From the NCBI GenBank assembly GCA_964446115.1, contig CAYUNE010000034.1, positions 25,554 through 89,553 on the forward strand: a DNA stretch of 64,000 bases, read 5' to 3'. The translations under genes and the position numbers were made by a program. The notes under the pieces are model-generated. The model saw only the letters and a list, made by a program, of their open reading frames with translations, did not search any database and was not told where the DNA came from. The DNA comes from CAYUNE01 sp964446115. GTDB lineage: Bacteria > Desulfobacterota > Desulfobulbia > Desulfobulbales > Desulfobulbaceae. This document shows positions 1-8,480 of this stretch, piece after piece. Numbering within the stretch: position 1 is the stretch's first letter; each line of letters opens with the position of its first letter.

Positions 1-1
1 G

Positions 2-943
2 GTTCCGGTGGGCACAGCCCGCCAGGTGGAACGAATCATCAGGGAACAGAATCCTGCCGCTGATTTCGATGTGGCCTCAAACCCCGAATTTCTGCGCGAA
101 GGGGCGGCAATCGCGGATTTCATGAGACCCGACAGGGTGGTGATCGGGGTGGAGTCCGGGACGGCGGAAAAGATCCTCAAGGAGATCTACAAACCTCTTT
201 ACCTGGTGGAGACCCCCATTGTCTGCACAACCATCGAAACCGCCGAACTCACCAAATATGCCGCCAATGCCTTTTTGGCGGTGAAGATAAGCTTCATCAA
301 TGAAATCGCCAATGTCTGCGAAGCGGCCGGCGCCGATGTCACCGCTCTGGCCAAAGCCATAGGCATGGACGGCCGCATCGGCTCCAAGTTTCTGCATCCG
401 GGACCGGGATACGGCGGCTCCTGTTTCCCCAAGGACACCCTGGCCCTGATGCGCATTGTTCAGGAATATGGGGAAAGCGTGCGGATCGTGGAGGCGGCGG
501 TGGAGGCCAATGCCGCCCAAAAGGCAAGAATGGTGAAGAAGATCAGAGATATGCTGGGAGGCTCGGAAGCCGGGACCACCATTGCCGTGCTGGGTCTTAC
601 CTTTAAACCGGAAACGGATGATATGCGTGAAGCCCCCGCCGCCACCATCCTGCCGGCCTTAACCGAGAAAGGGGCGAAGATCAAGGCCCATGATCCCAAG
701 GGCATTGAAGAGGCCAAAAAATATCTTCCCCCCGAAATCGAATACGTGGGTAACGCCTATGAGGCCTGCCGGGACGCCGATGCCGTGGTGCTGCTCACCG
801 AATGGAACCAGTACCGGGCCCTGGATCTTGTGCGGATCAGGGAGAGTATGAAGCAGCCGATTTTTGTGGACCTGCGCAATGTCTATGATCCCAAGGCAAT
901 GAAAAACCTGGGATTTCATTACACAAGCGTGGGGCAAAAATAG
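2..943 (+). CDS. ugd: UDP-glucose 6-dehydrogenase (5' end outside window)
   Basis: Oxidises UDP-glucose to UDP-glucuronate with two NAD+, supplying sugar acids for capsule, LPS or exopolysaccharide. The gene is cut by the window edge; the first in-frame codons read VPVGTARQVE, which in this family follows the NAD-binding Rossmann domain. Visible family motifs are NPEFLREG, the central KISFINE helix and GPGYGGSCFPKD, whose Cys (codon at 422-424) is the catalytic thiol. The C-terminal UDP-binding domain is complete and ends in VYDPKAM, a typical tail. About 313 residues are present of a usual 430-450. A strong hairpin terminator follows 24 bp after the stop, so this is the last gene of its transcript. 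Identification is secure. Confidence 0.95.
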   Translation, partial: VPVGTARQVERIIREQNPAADFDVASNPEFLREGAAIADFMRPDRVVIGVESGTAEKILKEIYKPLYLVETPIVCTTIETAELTKYAANAFLAVKISFINEIANVCEAAGADVTALAKAIGMDGRIGSKFLHPGPGYGGSCFPKDTLALMRIVQEYGESVRIVEAAVEANAAQKARMVKKIRDMLGGSEAGTTIAVLGLTFKPETDDMREAPAATILPALTEKGAKIKAHDPKGIEEAKKYLPPEIEYVGNAYEACRDADAVVLLTEWNQYRALDLVRIRESMKQPIFVDLRNVYDPKAMKNLGFHYTSVGQK

Positions 944-966
944 GATGCCCCTGTTCGGGGCTTAAA

Positions 967-998
967 AAAAGAAGACGGCCCCGGGGCCGTCTTCTTTT
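967..998. terminator. Bidirectional rho-independent terminator
   Basis: A perfect palindrome (971-994, GAAGACGGCCCC and its complement) is flanked by A-run on the left and T-run on the right, so it can stop transcription from either side. It lies between the rightward ugd gene and the leftward PxxKW gene, which converge here. Confidence 0.9.
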
Positions 999-1021
999 CA
1001 CACTCTTTGCAGAGAGGGGAT

Positions 1022-1264
1022 CTAGCGTCGGGAGGCCCGTTTGGAGGCCTTGAGCGGGTTGATCCGTACCTTGACCACCTTGATTTCCGGTTTCTTGTGG
1101 GTGGCGAAGTTACAGATTCCCAGCCGCCACTTGGCAGCAGGGTTCAAATAGGTCCTGCAATATTTCGCGCTGTCCTCCTCGACAATGCGATCGCACCCAT
1201 CGCACTCATCGATGACCGGCTGAAAAGAACGTGCGGCGTATCCGCTTTCCGTTGTCGCTTGCAT
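1022..1264 (-). CDS. PxxKW family cysteine-rich small protein
   Basis: An 80-residue protein of unknown function. It has four cysteines (about residues 21, 24, 36 and 51, pattern CxxC...C...C) likely to bind a metal. The PAAKW segment followed by RLGICNFATH matches the small family named PxxKW cysteine-rich protein, which I know mainly from Desulfobacterota. The tail is very basic (KASKRASRR), suggesting nucleic-acid or ribosome contact, though that is inference. The ATG at 1264 was chosen over an in-frame ATG at 1291 because a GGGAGG Shine-Dalgarno sits 8 nt before it. Monocistronic; ends against the shared terminator at 967-998. Confidence 0.75.
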   Translation of the reverse strand: MQATTESGYAARSFQPVIDECDGCDRIVEEDSAKYCRTYLNPAAKWRLGICNFATHKKPEIKVVKVRINPLKASKRASRR

Positions 1265-1548
1265 CAGGCCAACCTCCCGAAAAAATATCATATTTTCCTT
1301 GAATGAGACAAGAATCTCCCCTACAATACTTCTATCCGATCAACGAATTCCATCAGGAAAGAGCAGGGTTCCACTCAGATAAAAGCAAACCTTAATTTAT
1401 AACAGGATTGACGCCTGCTGTCAATATAATACTACAACCACCTGATTCCACACCATATACCTTGTATCCGGACAACAGGTTCCCGCAACTGGACGGTTTA
1501 TTTTCCCCCGGCAGCCATCCCGTACCGGGAAATACATAACGCTACCCC

Positions 1549-2757
1549 ATGGCTATCTATATCTGGAAAGGCAAGAATATCTACGGCGAGAAGCGCAAGG
1601 GCGAAATGGAGGCTCCTGACGAGGCTGTAGTCGCCGCTCACCTGAAAAGGTTGAAGATCGAGAACCCGAAAATCAGGGAAAAGCCGAAGGATCTCTTTGA
1701 AAACATCTCTTTCCTGCAGCCCAAGGTAACCGGCAAGGACGTGGTTGTCTTCACCCGACAGCTCTCCACCATGATCGACGCCGGTCTGCCGCTGGTCCAG
1801 TGCCTGGAGATTCTCAGCAAGCAGCAGAGCAACACCACCTTCAAAAAGGTCCTGGAAACCATCAAAAACGATGTTGAAACCGGAACCACCCTGGCCGATG
1901 CCATGAAAAAGCATCCCAAGGTCTTCGACAACCTCTACTCCAATATGATCGAGGCCGGGGAAATCGGCGGTATCCTCGATACGATCCTGTCGCGGCTGGC
2001 CGTTTTCAAGGAAAAATCCATGGCCCTGCAGAAAAAAATCAAAGGCGCCATGACCTATCCCTCCATCTGCCTGGGAATCTCCTTGCTCATTCTCGCCGTG
2101 ATCCTGCTCTTCGTTATTCCGGTCTTTGAAAAGATGTTCAAGGATTTCGGCTCGGCGCTGCCGGCACCCACCCAGATGGTCATCAGCATGAGCAACGTGG
2201 TGAAGAGCAACTTCATCTTTATCCTGCTGACCATGATCCTTGCGGTCTTTTTCGTCAAGAAACTGTACAACACGGAAAAGGGCAGACTGAAGATCGACGG
2301 CCTGCTTCTCAAGGCCCCGATCTTCGGACCGCTGATCCGCAAGGTGGCGGTGGCCAAATTCACCCGGACCCTGAGCACCATGCTGCAAAGCGGCGTTCCC
2401 GTTCTCGACGCCCTCCAGGTTGTGGCCAAGACCGCCGGCAACAAGGTTATCGAACGCTCGGTTTTCCGGGTTGCCAGCGCCATCAGCGAGGGACGCCCCA
2501 TTGCCGATCCCCTCGAGGAGTCCGGAGTGTTTCCCAACATGGTCGTGCAGATGATCCACGTGGGTGAATCGGTGGGCGCCCTGGATACCATGTTGGCGAA
2601 AATCGCCGACTTTTACGACGAGGAGGTTGATCAGGCCGTGGAAAACCTCACCGCCATGATCGAACCCTTCATGATGGTCTTTCTGGGCGGGATGATCGGC
2701 GGCCTGGTGGTGGCCATGTACCTACCCATCTTCAAGTTCGCCAGCGTGGTGGGATAA
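1549..2757 (+). CDS. pilC: Type IV pilus / type II secretion inner-membrane platform protein
   Basis: 402 residues with the PilC/GspF layout: a short N-terminal segment (AIYIWKGKN), then two T2SS-F helical bundle domains (about 70-195 and 270-400). Hydrophobic membrane segments lie near 170-190, 215-240 and 375-398. The first bundle holds FTRQLSTMIDAGLPL and the second FTRTLSTMLQSGVPV, the hallmark paired motifs. The product anchors the pilus assembly ATPase at the inner membrane. No other pil or gsp genes are adjacent, so its partners (PilB, PilT, PilM-Q) must be elsewhere. The ribosome site is weak. PilC rather than GspF is favoured by sequence feel, but the two families are close. Confidence 0.88.
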   Translation: MAIYIWKGKNIYGEKRKGEMEAPDEAVVAAHLKRLKIENPKIREKPKDLFENISFLQPKVTGKDVVVFTRQLSTMIDAGLPLVQCLEILSKQQSNTTFKKVLETIKNDVETGTTLADAMKKHPKVFDNLYSNMIEAGEIGGILDTILSRLAVFKEKSMALQKKIKGAMTYPSICLGISLLILAVILLFVIPVFEKMFKDFGSALPAPTQMVISMSNVVKSNFIFILLTMILAVFFVKKLYNTEKGRLKIDGLLLKAPIFGPLIRKVAVAKFTRTLSTMLQSGVPVLDALQVVAKTAGNKVIERSVFRVASAISEGRPIADPLEESGVFPNMVVQMIHVGESVGALDTMLAKIADFYDEEVDQAVENLTAMIEPFMMVFLGGMIGGLVVAMYLPIFKFASVVG

Positions 2758-2831
2758 TATCGAAGGAGAACTTGACACGGCCGCAATTTTTGCCGCAAAA
2801 TGGTCTTTTTGCTTTCTATGTCAATAAGTAT

Positions 2832-2859
2832 TTGACAATGTCTGGAAAAACCGTATGAT
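2832..2859 (+). promoter_or_regulatory. Sigma70 promoter of the HU/IHF gene
   Basis: TTGACA (2832-2837), 16 bp spacer, TATGAT (2854-2859). The start codon at 2913 lies about 47 nt beyond the expected transcription start. Confidence 0.75.
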
Positions 2860-2912
2860 ATAAACATGATACGATAACAAGGCAATATTTTCACATGGAG
2901 GGCGATACAATC

Positions 2913-3200
2913 ATGACTCTGACCAAAGCAGATCTTGTCCAGAAGGTGTACAGGGAACACCCTTCCCTGACCAAGGCGGATGCCAGCAAGGCCGTGGAAG
3001 CCTTTTTATCCATCTCGAAAAACTCTCTCATCGGGGGCAACGACCTGCTCTTGAGCGGATTCGGCAAATTCAACGTCAAGGATAAAAAGGCCCGTCGCGG
3101 CCGCAATCCCCAGACCGGCGAGGAACTTACCCTGGAATCACGCCGGGTGGTGACCTTCAAACCTTCCGGTATCCTTCGTAACAAAATCAACGGAAAATAA
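2913..3200 (+). CDS. HU/IHF family DNA-bending protein
   Basis: A 95-residue histone-like protein that binds and bends DNA. Visible marks: the N-terminal MTLTKADLVQKVY helix, the GFGKFNVKDK strand turn, and the beta-arm sequence GRNPQTGEE with the Pro that intercalates into DNA. RVVTFKPS near the end resembles the IHF-alpha branch (RRVVTF). The ATG at 2913 is used because GGAGGG lies 10 nt upstream; an earlier in-frame ATG at 2895 has no ribosome site and would place the Shine-Dalgarno inside the gene. It is monocistronic behind a strong promoter. IHF is the usual architectural partner of sigma54 promoters, three of which occur in this window, but whether this copy plays that role is unknown. 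Confidence 0.88.
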   Translation: MTLTKADLVQKVYREHPSLTKADASKAVEAFLSISKNSLIGGNDLLLSGFGKFNVKDKKARRGRNPQTGEELTLESRRVVTFKPSGILRNKINGK

Positions 3201-3227
3201 ACCCGTTCAGATAGCAACTCCCCGACC

Positions 3228-3254
3228 CCGGACATCCCGCCGCGGGAGGTCCGG
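3228..3254. other. Hairpin after the HU/IHF gene
   Basis: CCGGAC-A-TCCC pairs with GGGA-G-GTCCGG around a five-base loop. It lies 27 bp beyond the stop codon but has no U-tract, so it may be a weak terminator or an mRNA-stabilising hairpin. Confidence 0.4.
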
Positions 3255-3313
3255 GTGAAAACCGCGGGACGGCGCTTCCATCCATCCTCAATCCATCTTC
3301 CTCCGTAGACCTT

Positions 3314-4288
3314 GTGAACAGTACCCGTCGCGTCCTGTCGTTACAGGTTCTGCAGGCCAAACAACTGGATCCGGACAACCAGCACTATCTCCTCACCCCT
3401 TTTCCGCCATCACCGCCTTCCCGTGAACTGCGGGAATCAATTCACCGCTTCGGCATCCTCAATCCGGCGCTGGTCAAAAAAAAAGCGGGAAAATATATTG
3501 TTGTTTCCGGGAGAAAACGGCTCACGGCCGCCATTGAACAGCAAGACAACGCCGAATTCAGCTGCCTGGTTTTTGCGCCATCCACGCCAGAGGTGACCGT
3601 TTTTACAACCCTTCTGGAACATGCCATGCTGAGCGCGCCGCTGACTGTGGTTGAACAGGCTTTTTTCTTCCGGAAACTCCTGCGTCACTGCGATGAAAAT
3701 CGTGCCGCCACCCTGCTGCCGGCCATGGGCCACAAAGCGCATCCCTTTCGGATCACGAAACTGCTGGAACTGTTGCAGCTATCTCGCCCTTCCCTGCTGG
3801 CCCTGCATACCGGAATCATCACCCAGCAGTCGGCCCGGATGATCATGTCCCTGAAACCTGAGGAGCAGAAAACCCTGGTGGCGGTGATCCGCTCCCTGCG
3901 GCTGGGCGGATCGAAACAGAAAAAGATGATCGGTATGGTCCTTGAGTTGAGCCGGCGACACGCTGCTTCCCCGGATGATGTCCTGGCCGATGCCGGCTAC
4001 GGCAGCGACGAGGTAACCGCTGCGGAAAACCGACCCCAGTTGGCTGCCGCCCTGTTACGACAACTCTCAAGACTCTGTTTCCCCCGCCTGCAGCGCGCCG
4101 AAGAGGATTTCCAAAGCTTCCGCCGCTCCCTGCGGATGCCGCGGAGTACAACCCTCTCCCACAGCCCGGCATTTGAAGATGACACCCTCACCCTGTCCAT
4201 ACGTTTTGAAAACCGGGGGGAGCTGCAAAAAAAATGGGATTTTATCCGTCCAATCCTGGGGGAAAAACATGGAGAAAAAAGCGGCTGA
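3314..4288 (+). CDS. ParB N-terminal (sulfiredoxin-like) domain protein
   Basis: 324 residues, GTG start. The N-terminal third carries a ParB/RepB/Spo0J-type domain: RELRESIHRFGILNPALV and VVSGRKRLTA (residues about 36-75) correspond to the canonical SI...G...P..V and GERR-like boxes. The middle is helical and resembles a KorB/HTH-like region. The C-terminal part has no recognisable motif. There is no parA next to it and no parS-like site was found, so a role in chromosome partitioning is doubtful; such solitary ParB-fold proteins can be regulators or CTP-binding adaptors. Function is not assigned. Confidence 0.6.
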   Translation: MNSTRRVLSLQVLQAKQLDPDNQHYLLTPFPPSPPSRELRESIHRFGILNPALVKKKAGKYIVVSGRKRLTAAIEQQDNAEFSCLVFAPSTPEVTVFTTLLEHAMLSAPLTVVEQAFFFRKLLRHCDENRAATLLPAMGHKAHPFRITKLLELLQLSRPSLLALHTGIITQQSARMIMSLKPEEQKTLVAVIRSLRLGGSKQKKMIGMVLELSRRHAASPDDVLADAGYGSDEVTAAENRPQLAAALLRQLSRLCFPRLQRAEEDFQSFRRSLRMPRSTTLSHSPAFEDDTLTLSIRFENRGELQKKWDFIRPILGEKHGEKSG

Positions 4289-4488
4289 CTCCCCTCAGCG
4301 ACCTCTTCCGGAGAAGTGGTCCCTTGCCCCGAAGAGCCGACAGCCGACACCGGAGAAGCGACGAACAATACCGGCGGGATTGCCACGCGAGGTGAAGCCG
4401 TAGCCCCGGCAGCCGTGGGGACGCCGGGGCTCATGGGTAACAAAGTAATGGCGGCAGCGAAAACAGTTTACTGCTGGAGATCTCTCGG

Positions 4489-6585
4489 TCACGGTTGTAG
4501 GTGCGACTCCACGCCTTGAAAAATCTCCCTGATGCCGGCAAGACCGTCCTGCCTGCCGAAGACGGTGATGACGTCTCCCTCCTGGAATATGGTATGACCA
4601 CGGGGGATGATGATACCGCCGCCGCGTTCAATGGAAACCAGGTTCACATCTTCCGGGATCGGCAGCTCCGTCAACTGCACCCCCACCGCGACATCGGTTT
4701 CCCGAAGTCTGAATTCAAGGAAACCGCTCTGCCGCGACTTGCGCAACAGGGTGTGATCGTTACCCAGCATCTGGCCGCGCTGTTTCCGCACAATTCCCAC
4801 ATCATAGGCCCGCAGGATATCGCTGCGGCTGATGAGCCCCAGAAGGTTGCCGGAGCCGTCCCGGGAAACCACCGGCAACCGGGCGAGATCCCGGGGTGAC
4901 ATCTTCTGGATGGCCGCCCAGATGGGTTCGTCGGGATAGACGGTAACCGGATTTTCTATGGCCACATCGGCCACGGTGAACTCCCTTATTTTCACGCCGG
5001 CCCGCGACAGCAGTCGTTCCAGATCCTGCAGGGTGACGATACCCCACAACCGTCCCTTGTCCATCACCGGAAAACCGAGGAAACGGGTTTCCTGGAACAT
5101 GGTATAGAGTTCGGAAAGGGGCTGATCCCGACGGACAGTGACCGGGTTTTTGTTCATCACCTCTTCCACCAGCACACTCTGCATGATATCAAGGTCCCGT
5201 CCCTCGAAAAAGCGAATCCCCCTTTTTGCCAGCTTCAGGGTGTAGATGGATTCCGGATGCAGCCACTGGGCGAAAAAGCTGGCGGCAACCCCGGCCACCA
5301 TCAACGGCAGGATGAGAAAGTAGTCGTTGCTCATCTCAAAGACGATGAGCATGGCGGTGAGCGGCGCCCGGGCCGTTGCCGAAAAAACAGCGGCCATGCC
5401 GACCAGGGCATAGGCCCCGGCCTCTCCGGCGATACCGGGAAACAGGGCGTTGAACAAATGCCCCAGAAAACCGCCGAGCATGGCGCCGATAAAGAGTGAC
5501 GGCGCAAAGACGCCGCCGGAATTTCCCGAGCCCAGAGTAAAGGAGGTGGCAAGGGGCTTGAGAAGGATCAGCAGGCCCAGCAGCCAGAAAGAGGCGTTGC
5601 CCTGGAGGGCGTCTTCGATAAAGACAAAGCCGGAGCCGAACATGTGGGGAATGTTTTCGATGAGCGGCATGCCCAGCTGGAACTCCTGGGCATTCCTGAA
5701 GCCGATACCCGGCAGGTACATGTAGGAAAATCCCAGCAGGCCCAGCAGCAGGGCTCCCACAGCCGGTTTCAACGGCAACGGGAAGTTCCATTCATCGAAG
5801 ATATCCTCGAACCGGTTGAGCATTCTGATAAACATGATCCCCACCAGGGCGGCGAGCAGTCCCAGCACCAGATAGAAGAGAATGGCCCACGGCGACGGCA
5901 TGGTATAGGCCGGTACGGTAAAGGCCGGCCTGGCCCCGAGAAAAACCTGGCTGACAATGGAGGCGGAAACAGCGGCAATCACCACATTGCCGAACATCTG
6001 CACCTGCAAGCCGCAGATGAGCACCTCGATGGCAAAGGCAACTCCGGCAATGGGGGCGTTGAAGGTGGCGGCAATACCGGCGGCCGCGCCACAGGCCACC
6101 AGGTTCTTGATCCGCTCGTCGGAGAGGCCGAAGTATTGACCGATGGAAGAACCCAGGGTGGAGCCCACCTGAACAATGGGGCCTTCCCGGCCTGCGGATC
6201 CGCCGGTACCGATACAAAGGGCGGAGGCGACAATCTTGGCAATCGCCACCCGCGGCCTGATTCTGCCGCCGTTGAGGACCAGGGCCTGCATGACCTCGGG
6301 AACGCCGTGCCCCTTTGCCTCTTTGGCAAAATAGGCGATCAACGGTCCGACGACGAGGGCGCCGATCACCGGAATGAAGACAAAGGCCAAGGTGCCGAGA
6401 TGGGGAAAAAGGCTCTGGGCGGTGGCGTAGGAATATTGCTGGATGAAAAAAATCAACCGGATGAAAAAGACGGCGGCCAGCCCGGTGGAGCTGCCCACCA
6501 CCATGGCCATGATGAGCAACAGCAGGCCTTCGGAGGTCCTGAACCGGTCCAGCCAGGCTCGGGGAGAGAATTGTTCCGCAGACAT
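4489..6585 (-). CDS. CLC-type chloride channel/antiporter with CBS pair and TrkA-C domain
   Basis: 698 residues. About 11 hydrophobic segments up to residue ~440 form the CLC fold. The selectivity motifs are present: GHGVPE (about 92-97), GREGP with the gating glutamate (E134), and GSGNSGGVFAPSLFIG. Two CBS domains follow (starting near VMNKNPVTV), then a C-terminal TrkA-C-like domain (about 610-698). CBS pairs usually sense adenine nucleotides and TrkA-C domains bind small ligands, so transport is probably gated from the cytoplasm. The start at 6585 lies 4 nt after the sixA stop, so the two genes are co-transcribed. Whether it is a channel or a Cl-/H+ exchanger cannot be told from sequence alone. 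Confidence 0.9.
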   Translation of the reverse strand: MSAEQFSPRAWLDRFRTSEGLLLLIMAMVVGSSTGLAAVFFIRLIFFIQQYSYATAQSLFPHLGTLAFVFIPVIGALVVGPLIAYFAKEAKGHGVPEVMQALVLNGGRIRPRVAIAKIVASALCIGTGGSAGREGPIVQVGSTLGSSIGQYFGLSDERIKNLVACGAAAGIAATFNAPIAGVAFAIEVLICGLQVQMFGNVVIAAVSASIVSQVFLGARPAFTVPAYTMPSPWAILFYLVLGLLAALVGIMFIRMLNRFEDIFDEWNFPLPLKPAVGALLLGLLGFSYMYLPGIGFRNAQEFQLGMPLIENIPHMFGSGFVFIEDALQGNASFWLLGLLILLKPLATSFTLGSGNSGGVFAPSLFIGAMLGGFLGHLFNALFPGIAGEAGAYALVGMAAVFSATARAPLTAMLIVFEMSNDYFLILPLMVAGVAASFFAQWLHPESIYTLKLAKRGIRFFEGRDLDIMQSVLVEEVMNKNPVTVRRDQPLSELYTMFQETRFLGFPVMDKGRLWGIVTLQDLERLLSRAGVKIREFTVADVAIENPVTVYPDEPIWAAIQKMSPRDLARLPVVSRDGSGNLLGLISRSDILRAYDVGIVRKQRGQMLGNDHTLLRKSRQSGFLEFRLRETDVAVGVQLTELPIPEDVNLVSIERGGGIIIPRGHTIFQEGDVITVFGRQDGLAGIREIFQGVESHLQP

Positions 6586-6589
6586 GGAA

Positions 6590-7087
6590 CTAGCCGACGT
6601 TTTTTTTGGGGTAGTCAAAAAAGAGAAATTCGGCGGTCGCAGGCGAGGCCTGCCGCCAGGAATCGACGACAAAATCAAGAGCAACGATCCCGCAGGTGGG
6701 CACATTGGCGATTGCCCGCCCGGATAGCAGACATGCCAGATCGGTGATACCGGGATTATGTCCCACCAGGATGACCTCGTCGAGGTTGTCTTCCAGCCCG
6801 GTGACGACATCCAGCAGGGTAGTGACCCCGGCCCCGTAGAGGGACGCAATGGTGGAAATGCGTTTCTTGGGATACCCGAGCCCCCTGGCCAATCCCTTTG
6901 CCGTCTTGCGCGCCCTTTTGGCGGGGCTGCTGATAATGAGCGAGGGACCGGCGCCGTTATCCCGCAAGCGCCCGGCCATGAGAGGCAGGTTTCTCTTTCC
7001 GCGCCCGTTCAGGGGGCGGTCGATATCGGCAAGCCGGTTATTCTTCCAGCTCGATTTGGCATGCCTGACCAGATAGAGTCTCTTCAT
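6590..7087 (-). CDS. sixA: Phosphohistidine phosphatase SixA-like (histidine phosphatase family)
   Basis: 165 residues, the usual size of SixA. The histidine phosphatase core is clear: LVRHAKS at the N-terminus (R8, H9 the phospho-accepting His), SSPAKRARKTA with the phosphate-binding Arg, and VGHNPG (second catalytic His, about 110). Family members remove phosphate from phosphohistidine proteins such as HPt domains. It is the middle gene of the leftward argJ-sixA-CLC unit, 30 bp after argJ and 4 bp before the channel gene. No phosphorelay gene is near, so the substrate is unknown. Confidence 0.85.
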   Translation of the reverse strand: MKRLYLVRHAKSSWKNNRLADIDRPLNGRGKRNLPLMAGRLRDNGAGPSLIISSPAKRARKTAKGLARGLGYPKKRISTIASLYGAGVTTLLDVVTGLEDNLDEVILVGHNPGITDLACLLSGRAIANVPTCGIVALDFVVDSWRQASPATAEFLFFDYPKKNVG

Positions 7088-7117
7088 TGCCCGGATGATG
7101 TTGTGGCCGGTGGCTTG

Positions 7118-8302
7118 TTATGTTCGGTAATCGGCGTTGATCCTGATATATTCATCGGAAAGATCGCAGGTGTGGATCTCCACCGTTTCAGAGCCGTTTT
7201 TGACGTCGACGGTGAGGGTAAAGCGGGGCTTTTTCATCACCTCCGATGCCCTCTTCTCGGCGTCGGCGCCAAGGAAGCAACCGTTTTCAACGAGCTTGAC
7301 CTCATCAAAAAAGAGGTCGACCCGCTCCTCCTGGAAACGGCAGCCGGAGCGGCCCAGGGCGGCGAGAACACGACCCCAGTTGGCATCCTCGCCGAAAAAG
7401 GCGGTCTTGACCAGCGGCGAATTGGCGATGGTGCGGGCGCCTTTCTCGGCATCTTCCGCATCCCTGGCCCCGGTCACCCGGATGGTGGCCAGTTTTGTGG
7501 CGCCCTCGCCGTCGGCGACGATCTTCAGGGCAAGCTCTTTGCAAATGGCGTCCACGGCCTCTTCGAAACGGTTGATCCACCGGGGATTTTCTTCGTCGAT
7601 CCAGGGGTTTTCAGCGGCCCCGTTGGCCATTATCAGCAGGGTGTCGTTGGTACTCGTATCTCCGTCCACTGTGATGCGGTTAAAGGAGCGGGCAACGCTG
7701 TTGTGCAATATCTTGTTTAGGGCGGGAAAAACAATGCGGGCATCGGTGAGGAGAAAGGAGAGCATGGTTGCCATATTGGGCATGATCATGCCGGCTCCTT
7801 TGGCCATGCCCAGAAGGCGTACCTCGGTGCCGCCGACCTTTATACTCCTGTGGCTGAGCTTGGGTTTTGTATCCGTGGTCATGATGGCATCGGCAACATC
7901 CGCAATGCCGTCGGCAGCCAGTTTTTCCACCAGACGCGGCATGGCCCGCCGAAAACAGCCGACATCAAGCTGTTCCCCGATAACGCCGGTGGAGGCTATC
8001 TGTATCAGATCTTCATCAATACCCAGGGCCTCGGCAGCCATGGCGCTGATGTCAACGGCGGCCTGCATGCCCCGGGGGCCGCAACAGGCATTGGCATTGC
8101 CGCTGTTGACCAGGATCGCCTGGGCCTTTCCCTGACGCAACCGCCTGCTGCTGAGCTGCACCGGAGCGGCCTTGACCGTGTTGGTGGTGAAAACTCCGGC
8201 CGCCACAGCCGGAATACGTGAATAGATGAGGCCCAGGTCCAATCTGTCCCCATAACGAATACCGGCCTTGACGGCCGCTGCCGTAAATCCCTTGATCTGC
8301 AT
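7118..8302 (-). CDS. argJ: Glutamate N-acetyltransferase / amino-acid acetyltransferase
   Basis: ArgJ moves the acetyl group from N-acetylornithine to glutamate, the cyclic step of arginine synthesis. The proenzyme cleaves itself into alpha and beta chains at the Ala-Thr of KGAGMIMPNMATML; the new N-terminal Thr (about residue 179) is the nucleophile. Other marks are VNSGNANAC, TVDGDTSTND and the C-terminal YIRINADYRT. The start at 8302 is preferred because AAGGA and AGGGA lie upstream and the resulting N-terminus (MQIKGFTAAAVKAGI) fits the family; an in-frame ATG at 8338 would add 12 residues without a ribosome site. First gene of a three-gene leftward unit. An argA-like acetyltransferase at 16.3-16.7 kb could make ArgJ mainly a recycling enzyme. 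Confidence 0.95.
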   Translation of the reverse strand: MQIKGFTAAAVKAGIRYGDRLDLGLIYSRIPAVAAGVFTTNTVKAAPVQLSSRRLRQGKAQAILVNSGNANACCGPRGMQAAVDISAMAAEALGIDEDLIQIASTGVIGEQLDVGCFRRAMPRLVEKLAADGIADVADAIMTTDTKPKLSHRSIKVGGTEVRLLGMAKGAGMIMPNMATMLSFLLTDARIVFPALNKILHNSVARSFNRITVDGDTSTNDTLLIMANGAAENPWIDEENPRWINRFEEAVDAICKELALKIVADGEGATKLATIRVTGARDAEDAEKGARTIANSPLVKTAFFGEDANWGRVLAALGRSGCRFQEERVDLFFDEVKLVENGCFLGADAEKRASEVMKKPRFTLTVDVKNGSETVEIHTCDLSDEYIRINADYRT

Positions 8303-8423
8303 ACCTGTCCCTGTCCTTGCAGTGGTTCGGTCTTTCATTTGTACCAGAAAAACCAGAAAAGAAAAGAATTAAAAGGAATTCGGAGATTCTGTTTTTCTCC
8401 CTTGATTCATGATGAGAGTTGCC

Positions 8424-8452
8424 GTTAAATTAATAAATTAGCAATTTGTCAA
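8424..8452 (-). promoter_or_regulatory. Possible sigma70 promoter of argJ unit
   Basis: Read leftward: TTGACA (8452-8447), 17 bp, TTTAAC (8429-8424). The -35 is perfect and the spacing ideal but the -10 is poor. It lies about 120 bp before the argJ start, in the divergent gap with the cardiolipin synthase gene. Confidence 0.4.
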
Positions 8453-8480
8453 ACCCATACCCCTTCTCCGGTCCACTCCT

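Noticed and set aside
1408..1430. TTGACG and TATAAT as a normal sigma70 promoter for pilC
   Set aside because: Spacing is 11 bp, far from 16-18; kept only as a possible operator plus -10.
1498..2559. Long leftward open frame (353 codons) opposite pilC
   Set aside because: It is wholly antisense to a clear pilC, has His/Asp/Gly-rich composition typical of a shadow frame in GC-rich DNA, and no protein motif.
4402..4431. GC-rich hairpin (AGCCCCGGC/GCCGGGGCT) as a terminator between the ParB-like and CLC genes
   Set aside because: There is no U-run on either strand, so terminator activity cannot be supported.
4431..4515. Segment with a T-arm-like stretch (GGTGCGACTCCACGCC) as a tRNA
   Set aside because: No acceptor stem, anticodon arm or D arm can be drawn, and it runs into the CLC coding sequence.
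5644..6747. Rightward 367-codon frame opposite the CLC gene
   Set aside because: Antisense shadow of a well-supported channel gene; composition is unnatural (Gln/Gly/His-rich).
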